From Siphonodentalium dalli (taxonomy: Eukaryota > Mollusca > Scaphopoda > Gadilida > Siphonodentaliidae), in contig CP136066.1 of the NCBI GenBank assembly GCA_032622095.1, forward strand, positions 199,662,978 through 199,726,977: a stretch of DNA of 64,000 nucleotides, given 5' to 3'. Below, one piece after another: positions 1 through 10,787 of this stretch. Every line of letters begins with the position of its first letter. Position 1 is the stretch's first letter. Both the position numbers and the translations under genes were made by a program. The notes below the pieces were generated by a model. That model was not told where the DNA came from. It saw only the letters and a list, made by a program, of their open reading frames with translations, and ran no database searches.

Positions 1-254
1 TGGTCGACGCATATATATGTGAATGGGGCAGAATGTATCCACTGCATGCCAGTACCAGACTTGATCATGCATTAACTAGTGATAAATAGTAAAATAGCAA
101 TAATTAGTTCAAGTTTAACTGACGAGTCTCACAGCTAGCAGATGCACTTATTGGTACTACTACTACACACATTGCCAATCACGTAATTGAAATAAAGCAG
201 CAGATACGAGTTCTATTTATGGAAGAGGTATTTTCCTAGCGAAGAAGAAATGGC

Positions 255-425
255 CGAGTCGTTGAGAATGGGTTTAAGGTGCAACAATACTTTAAAGGAA
301 GGCCTCCTTAATTTATTGTTGCACCTCTCAGAAAGGTATTAATTAAATACCATAATGAGAATAATAATCAAGTTTAGGCCTATTATTTACGCATTCTCAG
401 AACCAATCTTAAGATGCAATTAATT
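255..425. repeat. Inverted-repeat-rich stretch
   Basis: Contains the hairpin GGTGCAACAATA...TATTGTTGCACC around AGGCCTCCTT and looser outer complementarity (GAGAATGGGTTTAAGGTGCAA versus TTGCATCTTAAGATTGGTTC). Probably a decayed MITE. Confidence 0.45.
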
Positions 426-811
426 GTATTTGATGATGAAAGCTGCGCTGGTGCAGCCTTAAAGATCCTGTGCCAGTGCATTTTGCGAGTCTCCCATATG
501 GATTCAGACCTGCACTACCCTTTCATGACTAGAGCTTCCTGAAATTTTGCGAATACCCTGTGTCAATGCATTCTCTTTAAGACTCTTATATCAATACATA
601 ATATATAACTCGGTGTGATGTCGGGCTGTTCCATTATGGCGAAAATACATGAACGGACTGACTAAAGGACTGCCATGGATGTAGACATACAATGTACTAT
701 GTAGTTCCCTATCTAATCGGTCTGTTACATTGAGACTCCTGACAACTTCAGACGACAGACAGGCATCTGGCGATTTTTGCATGAATCATTTAATGATAAA
801 TCCGATAATAC

Positions 812-959
812 TTAAGAAATAACTCTTGTTTCGATTAAGGTTATGCAGTTATATAACCGAAAAGTTTGAAGACAAATTCTATACTGTAGCGTAGCGCGGT
901 TATAGAAAATTTGAAAAGTTTCGGTTATAACCTTAATCGAGACAAGAGTGATTTCTTAT
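812..959. repeat. Hairpin element (inverted repeat)
   Basis: TAAGAAATAACTCTTGTTTC plus GATTAAGGTTATG...AACCGAAAAGTT on the left and their complements on the right, separated by ~50 bp containing GTAGCGTAGCGCGG. Confidence 0.7.
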
Positions 960-1776
960 AATTTAATCTGTTTTTATCACTGAAAATTGAAATGTTTTAC
1001 GAGAATGATTACGAGAATCAATTCAGTGATTGTCTTCACAGAAAATTCAATAACCGTTCAATGGTTCACAGCAACAAACACCTAAGTTACCATCTTGCAC
1101 AGAAGGCTGGAAGTATATTTTAAATATGAGACAACTTACATGTAACGGATCCATAGTCTGCATCGGGCAGCCAACCGCTTACGGTTTCCCGTATTGTTTC
1201 GGACACCTTGTGATTTTGCGGGCTGTTGACACTAGAAATAGAAGGGATATAACAGGTACATGTAGTAAGCTTCCCATGCATTCAATGTCGAATACTCCAC
1301 AGCTATGATCAGATGGAAAATGTATTATTTCCATATAATTTTATATCAAAATTAGCAGTACTTTCTTATTCTGGAATATGAATTGTTAAACACATTTCCA
1401 CACTAATCACGAGCATTGTGAATGGCAAATCATAAACAGTTCCTGTGGCTGACACTGAACTACATTTAGAACTCAAAATTCAAAATTCAAGATTAACTAT
1501 CCATCATAAAACTAAACAAAATTATGAACTCCCATATCCTTGACCTCTAGGTCAGTGTACTGAGTCACTGTGCAGATTTAGATTTCCCACAGAATTATTA
1601 GTAGCAATGTGTAATAATATCCTTACTAAGCATCCCAATACATAATGCGTTGATGCCTTTAACTGTTTATATGACACTCAGTCGCAATTGTAATGATTAC
1701 CAACAAGTATCGCAATAGCAAGAAATGGAATTACTTCCCCTTGCACATTGGGTATAAAGGATTATCGCCATTTCAC
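960..1776. other. No feature recognised
   Basis: AT-rich sequence without coding signals, repeats or hairpins that I can support. Confidence 0.5.
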
Positions 1777-2277
1777 TTAAAGGCACATGCAGCCTTAATT
1801 GTCGAAAATATTCATATTTGTTCCAAACACCGTAAACAGAAAAACAGTAAAACGCATACAGTTCCGTTCATATATACCATGACCATCGTGTAAACAGCAT
1901 GTTATCATAAAGACCTATAAATTTTACCTAAGCAAAAGCCTGATTGTGTTACATAAGGCAGCACAATGCTACTGGCTGATCACACACAAATGGCATAAAC
2001 GCTCTTTATTAGTTCCATATCAGGTATTCACCAACAAAGAACGCTCTTTATGTTTACCATCATAATATAAACAAACACCAGAAAAGTTACTTTTTACGCT
2101 TTTGTTTACATAACAATGGTCAAACATATGACCATAACATACTGTTTATGCGATATTTCTTATTTGTATACGGACAAAGTCTATCTACATTTTTATGTTC
2201 TTTCTGTTTGTGGCGTTTTTTGACGGGTGGAGATATTTTCACAGGATACCCACCGCCAAGGCCAACCGTGTCTTTAA
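1777..2277. mobile_element. TTAA-flanked ~500-bp MITE, AGGCACGT family, copy 1
   Basis: TTAA|AGGCACATGCAGCC ... GGCCAACCGTGTCT|TTAA. The interior contains CACCGTAAACAGAAAAACA and two AACGCTCTTTAT words. Short imperfect TIRs and TTAA on each side suggest piggyBac-type mobilisation. Confidence 0.65.
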
Positions 2278-2931
2278 GTGTGATTGATGTCGCTTGATAA
2301 ACATATATTCCCCAAAATCTTGTGCTCAATAATATTCACAGTACAATTAAATTTTCCAGTATTATATCATTAGTGTGGTGCCATGATGAATAGTGTGTAG
2401 TAGATATAAAAGGATTTCATTTATACACACTAGCGAGATGCATGTTTCATCCAAGACCATGCCGATACATATCCTATGACGAAGGTTACACCCAGGTGAC
2501 CGGCTCACATAAAACCACAAATGCATTTAATAAAATATCACAATTGCTGCATTAAATGGGTTTATTCAGTAGAAGACATGATATTTGATCTGAAAATCAT
2601 GCCAGCTGTCAACTGAAACACACAAATAATGGGATAGAAGAAGTTTGTCGCATGAGCCCTTTTATTTCATATTGTTTGGCTTCAACAATCTGCTACGGCA
2701 ACCCTTTATCGTGGCCCAGTTGCTTCAGTAAATGGCTTCGACTTGCCGATTGCCGTAGCCAACTATCGGGTCAGGCACATCCTGAATTCCACTATTATAG
2801 CGATATTCCACTATTATAGTGGTATTTGACCATTACCGTTTTGTTAATTTGATAAAAGAGGGATAATCCAAAATCATATTTCCAACAAATATTATTCAAA
2901 ATCAGATCACACTAACTCGATACCATGCATA

Positions 2932-3288
2932 TACCCCACTGGACAAAACATGTGTCCATTGGCACCGCAGTGTATTTGCCGTTCGGCTGCGGTGTCAGAG
3001 TTTGTAACTGCAGTTGAGCACCGCGGCCGAACGGCAAGTACACCGCGGCCAAACAGCAAGTACACTGCAGCCGAAAGGCAACTACCCCGCAGCTGAACGG
3101 CATGTACACCATGGTTAGATTTATGGTTTGTATCGTCTTTTTTCAGTTTAAATAACGTACGCCACGGCAAGTACACCGCGGCCCAACTGTAGTTAGCTGG
3201 TGGAGCCGTGGTGTAGTTGCATTTCAGCCGCGGTGGCAACGCTAACCGCACCGCGGTTAAGTGGACACTTGTTTTGTCCAGCAGGGTA
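2932..3288. mobile_element. TIR element with GC-rich ~27-30 bp internal tandem
   Basis: The ends TACCCCACTGGACAAAACA and TGTTTTGTCCAGCAGGGTA are inverted. The interior repeats CACCGCGGCCGAACGGCAAG-like units 6-7 times with drift. It is unusually GC-rich against its AT-rich surroundings. A 143-codon minus-strand frame through it is a by-product of the repeat. Confidence 0.6.
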
Positions 3289-4198
3289 GTTTGTCCAGGA
3301 GAATTATTAATCATCACGGCACATGATAAGCAACTCAATTAGCATGTAATTAGTTGAAATATTATTATGACGAAGCGATTGAGTCACCCTGCAATTGTTT
3401 ACATATGTTTTGCAGTATATACAAACTCAATTAAGCCAAAAAAAAAAGCGTTTTGATTCTCGGGCATAGCCGCCTCTGGAAAAAAGGCCCGCGTTGAACC
3501 ATTTTATTACGATTTTCAAATGATTACACGAAAATAGGAAACTAGAAAAGAGAAATTAGTTATGTTTCAAACATCGCATATGATAGACATACAATGGTGT
3601 ATGTGTTGTGTTGGTATTCAAAAACAGACACTATGCAACGATAACTACCAGGTATATTGTCACCACAAGCTGCCCAAACCCCAAGTTTATTAAGTCAAAT
3701 GCGTTTCCGCGAGGTAAACAAATTTTATGATATTTCCAATTTCGGAAACGCAAACCGGAAAGAAATATGGTGCGAACTGGCAATGTGTATGCTGGTTTAG
3801 TATAATAGTTTTTATGGCTAGCATGTATATAACTATAGATGAATAAATATTAAAGTATATAGATAAATATAAAATTTATAATCCCGATTTAAACTTTTTG
3901 TTCCGTTTCCGTCATTGTGGTATTCCGTGTTTTATATATACGCAGTAACAGGACGCGAATCGAGCGGACCGCAAATAATTATTATCTTTAAATTCACCGA
4001 TGATACTGAATATATTTGGCTACAAACTTATCCGGGAGCACAATTTTATAGTGTGCGAATATATTTTTAATCGTTGTGTTTTGCCTCGTTGGAAATAAAG
4101 CGAGTTCCATATAAACCAAAAAATCGTACTTATACATGACCTATCAACACCAAGGAGCAAGGACAAACGAAAAATAACTGCCAAAAAATTCCCAGGAT

Positions 4199-4384
4199 TT
4201 GAAACAACAAACATTATTGAGGTCGCACGAGTGTACTAACTCGCTATCTTACGAAATAATAAGGACAAATACAGCCCAATATAAGAACTCATTCTTTGTG
4301 AAAACAATCATCGAATGGAACCACCTGGAGGATACGGACAGCGCATGTGATTCAACATCGATACCAACATTAACAGCAAATTAA
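4199..4384 (+). pseudogene. LINE ORF2 C-terminal fragment
   Basis: Encodes IIRTNTAQYKNSFFVKTI followed by IEWNHL, matching the conserved '(Y)xNSFFPRTIxxWNxLP' C-terminus of many non-LTR retrotransposons. Only about 60 residues are left, inserted within the first copy of the 3975-6840 tandem unit. Confidence 0.5.
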
Positions 4385-4471
4385 GTCGTCGAACGGTGCA
4401 CCTACAGCCAAATCAAGGCTAATACACCGAACTACATACGGTACAGATACAGATATTCCCAATGATCAGCC

Positions 4472-6048
4472 TCAGGTCTGGCAAATGTGAGAATACAGCT
4501 ACCGGTACAATAGCTGTAATCCTGTATTCAGCTAACCTAGCTGTATATTATTATACTCTCAAACCGGCTGTTTTTCGATAATAAAGTAGAAGCGCTAATT
4601 TGCGCATAAAAATTAGGCTACCATATTCTCCGGCCACCCTCAACCAATTCAAAGCCGTCACTTGTTTTCTGACAAAGTGTTGCCTTTTGTCAGTACGGAA
4701 GGCCTTCGATTATGGATCGCGCTCGCGCACCATAGCACGCCTGAAATTAAATCTTGGCGAGTAATTAATCACACTCCTCGGCGATATTAGGCGCACGATT
4801 GAAAAAGGGTTTATAATAACGATCAACCTTGTTTGCTGGAGAAGACTTGGCAGGAAGTAATTGTTTTAAGTTTTGCGCATGCGCTAGAACATTATTATAG
4901 TCAGGTGCGTTTAGTGATGTCGTCACATTCGTATGTAGGTCTGAGTAATTCTCGGCTAGATATTACATGGTCTCTGACCACATTTCATAACAACTTACAT
5001 CCAACGGAAGCATTACGACGCAATTCGAGAATGGAGTTTTAATTACCGGGTACTTCAATGTGGAGAATACATGTGTACAAGATGAATCACAATGGTGATA
5101 AAATTGATTTAATTTTGAGTCTTCGTTTGTCATGCATTTTACAGAATCGAAGGCCTGGTACGGCAATTCTGATTTTGTGTGAAAATACTACAGAGGTCAA
5201 TGTCAGTAAATATTCTGGGGACTATTTTCTGCGAATGCATTCGTTAACTAACTTATAAAATAAAGATCAAATTCATCGCAAACACACCTTTACTTCTTCC
5301 CGATGCTAAACTGGTAGGGGGTGTTAGAATGGTGTACCTATATCAAGCATTTAGAATTACATACCACTAGCGGTTTGTGAGTGATACTCGTAACTATTCA
5401 TAACGGTATATACAGATATTGTGCGGCATATTGCAAATGTATGGCACAACATAGGGACAACTGAATTGAAAATGTGACTTATATAATTTCTGAAGTATTT
5501 CAAACATGAAGTCCTGTTCATTAGCGAGTCAGAACTACACATGTATTCAATCTGTTTTTGGCGGGAAAAAATACAATGTGTGAAAACTTACTAAACATAA
5601 CATTGTTATCTGTATTTTCGCGATTCGACATACATGTACTAGTTTGCGTTTCCGTATTATTGGAAAGAGTCAGCTCAAGCAGTGAGTGGAACTCGCTCGG
5701 TTAAACTCTGGCTAGAGATGTTCCCCTTTTAACCTGTTTTAACGCGCACCGACCAAACTGCGTTTTAGCAGCATCATATTGATACTTCTGGGAATGGTTA
5801 AGATGTTCCATCTTCGGTGATAAATATTGTATTTAATGTATTTTTAAGGTATCCACATTGCATAAGAGAGTTATTAAACCGTTATGACCGACATGGACGA
5901 TTTTGATTTGGTTGACCGGAGAATATGGTAGCCTAATTTCGATGCGCAAATTAGCACTTCTAGTTTGAGAGTATAATATATAGCTGAATACAGCTAGGTT
6001 AGCTGAATACAGCTATTGTAGCTGTATTCTCACATTAGCCAGACCTGA
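4472..6048. mobile_element. 1.6-kb DNA element with ~150-bp terminal inverted repeats
   Basis: The left arm 4472-~4655 (TCAGGTCTGGCAAATGTGAG ... ACCATATTCTCCGG) is the inverted counterpart of ~5900-6048 (CCGGAGAATATGGTAGCC ... AGCCAGACCTGA). The flanks are AATGAT and TGATTCAG; the undisturbed copy reads CCCAATGATTCAGTG at 6334-6348. The duplicated target is therefore about TGAT. The interior 4656-5899 has no recognisable coding region. Confidence 0.65.
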
Positions 6049-6400
6049 TGATTCAGTGATTTTAGAAATTAGAGACACTCTGTAGTCGGTGTCAAGGCCG
6101 TTAATTGTGCATAGATGTACTAAAACTGAATACTACCTTTGAAAGCAGAAAATCAAGAAACAAGTAACTGAGGTGTGCATAATTATTCTCTTTAAATTCA
6201 GCGATGTTACTGAATATATTTGGCTACAAAATTATTCAAGAGCACCGTTAAATATAGTGTGCAAATATATTTTTAAACATTTTTGTTGGAAATAAAGTGT
6301 GATCCATAACTGAAAAATCATAATTTTATTCCCAATGATTCAGTGATTTTAGAAATTAGAGACACTCGGTAGTCGGTGTCAAGGCCGTTAATTGTGCATA

Positions 6401-6743
6401 CCGCTATTCTCAAAGTAATTGACCAGAAAAACAGGGTGATACCCGGTCATGACCGCGGTGATACCGGTAATAAACGGTAGCGGTATCAAGACGGTCATGG
6501 CGGTGGAGTTACAGTATTGGGCGATAATGATACCGCAGTCTTTTAGCGGGCACCGCATTAATTTTGTTGAATACCGCAGTGATTTTCATGGAACTCTTTG
6601 AGGGGAGGTATTTACTCACACATACTTGTTCGCGTTAACAAGCGGTATCAGTACCGCGGTATTGGAGGATACCGCGGTATAGTACCGCCATATTAACGGG
6701 GTGACACCACGTTATTGGTGGTCAATTACTTTAAGTATAGCGG
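6401..6743. mobile_element. 343-bp MITE with TA target duplication
   Basis: The ends CCGCTATTCTCAAAGTAATT and AATTACTTTAAGTATAGCGG form ~25-bp TIRs. It is flanked by TA on both sides. The sister copy of the host repeat has one TA at 6112-6113 and no insertion. The interior is itself rich in ACCGCGGTAATACC-type palindromic words. TA targeting suggests Tc1/mariner-class mobilisation. Confidence 0.75.
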
Positions 6744-7145
6744 TACATGTACTAAACTGAATACTACCGAAAGGGTGTGCCTTTGAATGCAGAAAATCAA
6801 GAAACAGGTAACTGAGGTGTGGCAGATGCAAACCAAATGCAACAAACAGTCTATGTAAATGTCATAGACTGTTGCATTTAAAAAATATGAAGTGTTTTCC
6901 ATGTTACTGACATTGAAAAAATCTCCCTATTTTTCACTAAATCTCCCTAATTCCAATTATGAAAGTAAACAGGTCTGATATAAATAGATATATACTATAA
7001 AAAAGGTACATACAAAAATTACATATATCAAATATATCAACAATGGTTCAGTAAATTGAAATATACATTGTACTAGTATATACATGTATATATGATTCTG
7101 GTAAAACCAAAATATCTTAGCTGGTTCACATACAAGCAGACATTG

Positions 7146-10135
7146 CTACAATGAGTGATGAGCAATAAGCATATTGAACACATACTTCATATTCTTGCAG
7201 TTTTCCTTCACAACCCAAGTATTGCCACTGTCTTCCTGGAGTCTATAAGCCTCTCTCACAGCCTTCTGAAAATTGAAATTGCAGAAAATTTAAATCCAGT
7301 TACATTTTTAGCAGGCCGTCATAATACATACATGTACTAGTAACCAAACAGTGTGTCAAATTACATGTAAATGTCTCTTAATGGTTAACACTAACATTAG
7401 AGGTGCCACAATTATTTATTTTGATAATCGGTTGTCAATAATCGATTATAATTGTACCTAATATCGACAGTGGAAGTACCGTATTCCGTAATATGGCCTA
7501 TTGGGTATTGGTAAAAAAAAACTTGGCTTATATTTTAACAAAACTTACCTTTTATAAATGATTTTAATATGCATAGTGTGCCAGGGTATCTGGGGATTAA
7601 TTTCTACCATGGTCCCATCAGTTGTTGATATACAATATATATGCGCATGACATGGGGTACAGTAATGGCTTGTTGCCATTCATCGGAAAGCTCTCGTTGA
7701 GAGCTTTCCTATGAATGGCAACAAGCCATATTTCCGACTAAATTCTGCAAAAATTACCCATAATTCTGCTGTGGTTAAGTGGTCAATTACTTTGGGCATT
7801 ACTGTAGGTATTATATTTATTGTACACCATGTTCTAATATCAATAATGACTCCATTTTAATATTGTAAATTGTAGATTTATTAAACATTAACCACATACA
7901 CACATCAAAATGACAAAAAAATTGGATTGTCTAAATTTACCCGGAGTATACCACTACACATCGTCTTAAAATTTAGAATACAAAAAACAAAAAGCCCTCC
8001 CGCCCCATTCTCAGAAAAAAGTCTGATGAGAAACAAGGAATCTCTGTTGAATGGCCTAACATCTAAGTTGTCAGACTCTCTCTGATGCACGAACAAAGGT
8101 TGATAAATGCTAATGCTATAAGTTCTTCCAGGGGTGCATAAATGTATATTTCAATATTACTTACTTTGATGTTTCCATCAGGCTTAGTTGCACTGGTATT
8201 TTTCATCGGTGTTTGCATGCCGGTATTCTTTGCCTCCAGCAGCTGAATGATGTAATCATTTTGTGCCTTGATGATAGACATCTCTTTCTTCAACCCTTCA
8301 TACTACAAAAGTTACAAAACATACCGTATTAAGAAAATTATATCTAAAATCTACCAAGGTGTCTAATATGGTGATGCATGGTCTAACAATTTACTAAAGG
8401 CAGTTGAGATAGATAGACAGATAACTTTACTCTAACTTGTGAGTTACACACAATTGAGTCATTTTCCATTTCCATTTCATGTTATTTTTTTATTTTATTC
8501 AATAATAATTAAACATCGACTGTTAGTGTTGGTTACTTATAAACAGTTTAGACAATTTTGGAGACAGTATTCAGGAACTGAGTAACTTTAATACTAGTAA
8601 GGGTCAGACCGTCAGACGCACGTTTTGCCAAATTTCCTGGTATTTCAAAATGTATTTTCTCTAAATTTATCAGGAATATCTTTGTGAAGTTTTGTACGGG
8701 AGACTATTGTGATACCATGTACATAAGAACCATTGGACAATTGGTTATTATAATCTCATTTACTTTACTTTTATCATTTTTATGGCATGAAAAATCTTTA
8801 AAGATTTTTTTCGAAAGTGCATTTCATATATACATGATATCATACCTGAAGATCATGATTTTTCTGATTAAAGGCACGTGCGGCCTCAGTTGTCGAAAAT
8901 ATTCATATTTGTTCCAAACACCGTAAACAGAAAAACATTAAAATGCATACAGTTCCGTTCATATATACCATCATTACCATGACCATCATATACATGTATA
9001 CCATTACCATCACGTAAACAGCATGTTATCATTAAGACTTACTATATTTTACCTAAGCAAGAGCCTGATTGTGTTACAGAAGACAGCAAAATGCTACTGG
9101 CTAATCACACACAAAAGGCATAAACGCTCTTTATTAATCCAGATCAGGTATTTACCAACAAAGAACGCTCTTTATGTTTACCGTCATAATATAAACAAAC
9201 ACCAGAAAAGTAACTTTTTATGCTGTTGTTTACATAACAATGGTAAAAAATACATGTATGACCATAACATACTGTTTATGCGATATTTCTTATTTGTATA
9301 CGGACAAAGTCTATCTACATTTTGATGTTCTTTCTGTTTGTGACGGGTGGAGATATTTCATAGGATACGCACCACCAAGGCCAACCGTGTCTTTATGACT
9401 TTAATTGCTCCGATTCTATATACAATACAAAAATTCAAGGCTCAAGGGTTATATTATTAAAAAAATTTGAAGCGAAAACATGTGTCAAGAAGAGTTACAT
9501 GAGACTACAGTCCTTCCCATGAGGAAAACACACCGAGAGCATTTATTTGCTCCCGTAATGCAGAAGACGGGTGTAATATGGCACCCATACGATTACGATA
9601 CCATAATTGTACATGTAAGTTGGGTTTTTGCTCAAACAAAAAGTCATTGTGGAATAGACCTATGTCTAGGTACAGTTTAATATGCCATAGTTGCACTGAG
9701 ATGGTAAAGCATCTAAATAAACCTTAAAATAGTTCAATATTGAACCAACAATTACAGTCTCCATTAGTATTTTGTGAAGAAGAACGGGTGCGAATTTTAG
9801 CACCCGTGAATTGAAAATTACGAGTGCATACGGGTGCGAGAGCAATCACTCCCGTCTCCTGGGAAGGACTGAGACTATGAAAGTCTATGATGAGTATAAA
9901 AAGTGTTTCCTCATAATTTGGCATGAATAATAATTATTATTATCATATCATCATAATTCAATGGTTGTCAACTCACCCCATCTGTTAACTGTTTCAAATT
10001 CATTGTAGGATTAGAAACTCGAGATGTCGGTGTACATGTGCCACTCAACTCCCTTCTCCTCTTCGGCGTCTTCTCAATCTCAGACTCCACGTCCGACATT
10101 TCCAAATTCAAAAGAAACTCTTGCGAATTATCCAT
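7146..10135 (-). CDS. Three-exon gene for a 138-aa coiled-coil protein, divergent from the SGNH gene
   Basis: Exons on the minus strand: 10135-9977 (53 codons, ATG at 10135), 8302-8165 (46 codons) and 7265-7146 (39 codons plus TAG). All junctions are phase 0. The donors read G|GTGAGT and A|GTAAGT; the acceptors read TTTTGTAG| and ATTTTCAG|. The reading frame stays open across all three exons, which chance junctions rarely achieve. Exon 1 encodes an acidic start followed by a basic TPKRRREL patch that could be a nuclear localisation signal. Exon 2 (YEGLKKEMSIIKAQNDYIIQ...) is a heptad-like coiled coil. Exon 3 begins KAVREAYRLQEDSGNTW. I recognise no named family. Its ATG lies only about 650 bp from the divergent SGNH ATG, so the two probably share a promoter region. 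I infer it is an accessory protein of the transposon whose transposase lies at 18003. The short third exon may mean the C-terminus is truncated. The introns carry MITEs (7658-7806, 8868-9395). Confidence 0.6.
7658..7806. mobile_element. Palindromic TACAGTAATG MITE, copy 1
   Basis: A hairpin of TTGCCATTCATCGGAAAGCTC and its complement, ending GGGCATTACTGTA. The left arm is shortened relative to the 27544 copy. It lies in intron 2 of the coiled-coil gene. The terminal TA suggests a TA target. Confidence 0.65.
8868..9395. mobile_element. TTAA-flanked MITE, AGGCACGT family, copy 2
   Basis: TTAA|AGGCACGTGCGGCC ... GCCAACCGTGTC|TTTA, about 90% like copy 1 by eye, with a mutated right TTAA. It lies in intron 1 of the coiled-coil gene. 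Confidence 0.65.
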
Positions 10136-10787
10136 AGTGATTTAAATTTTAAAATAAGAGAATAAGAGTTGAAGTTAGCTGTTTGCGAAATTACTATGAA
10201 CAGGAACTGAGGAAGAAAGCGCGCGCTGTTGTTTGGCTTGTAATAAGACACCGTCTGCGAATACATACGCACTCGCAGAGTGCCTTAAGTTACACAATCG
10301 TGGCAAAACAAATAATTTCACGGTAAGAACTTGTTTGAAGAAAATTAATTCGATAGTGTATTTAACAAGCCTGGGCACGAAAATCCCGCCCTTCATCGTC
10401 TTTGCTAACATAAATTTGTTAGGCTTGGTAATGATTATTATTTCGTCCTCATTTTTCTATCGGAGTATTTTTTCACTGGCGGATAATCCGTTCGATCTAG
10501 GATTTCGCGCCAGTCTCTTTGTTTATCTTTTGATGATAATTACACTTCTACAATTTAGTCACAGAATAAAATTAAACATCCACAGACACACCATAGCCGT
10601 ATCGTGTTCAATCAAATGTGAGTATTTATGCGTTTCATACTTGTATGTATGCATTGGCCATTGTAATTCACAAAATATGGGCTTGGTAATTTGGAAATAC
10701 ATTAAACATTGTGTCGTCCTTCGATTGATGGGCACAGAGGCTTGGCCTTTGGAGAGATAATCCTACATTGTTGTTTGAATATTCACA
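10136..10787. promoter_or_regulatory. Divergent intergenic region between coiled-coil and SGNH genes
   Basis: About 650 bp separates the minus-strand ATG at 10135 from the plus-strand ATG at 10788. Both genes must start here, so a shared bidirectional promoter is likely. I see no clear TATA box at a convincing spacing. A possible donor (TTCACG|GTAAGA near 10321) would allow a 5' UTR exon of the plus gene at about 10180-10321. An open stretch at 10233-10760 could encode 175 residues with hydrophobic segments, but it has no recognisable domain and probably reflects UTR or intron. Confidence 0.35.

Larger units (their letters stand above)
3975..6840. repeat. Tandemly duplicated ~0.3-kb unit, disrupted by later insertions
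   Basis: Unit 1 starts at about 3975 (TCTTTAAATTCACCGATGAT), is interrupted by the LINE fragment and by the 4472-6048 element, and resumes at 6049-6184. Unit 2 runs 6184-6840, interrupted by the 6401-6743 MITE. Shared stretches include TGAATATATTTGGCTACAAA, ATTCAGTGATTTTAGAAATT and CGGTGTCAAGGCCGTTAATT. Comparing the two copies dates and delimits both insertions. Confidence 0.75.

Noticed and set aside
2907..3338. 143-codon minus-strand frame
   Set aside because: It runs through a GC-rich ~27-30 bp tandem repeat inside a TIR element. No start context, splice signals or recognisable domain.
10233..10760. 175-codon plus-strand frame with hydrophobic segments as a membrane protein
   Set aside because: It lies in the divergent promoter region, contains a good splice donor near 10321, and has no recognisable domain. 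More likely UTR or intron.
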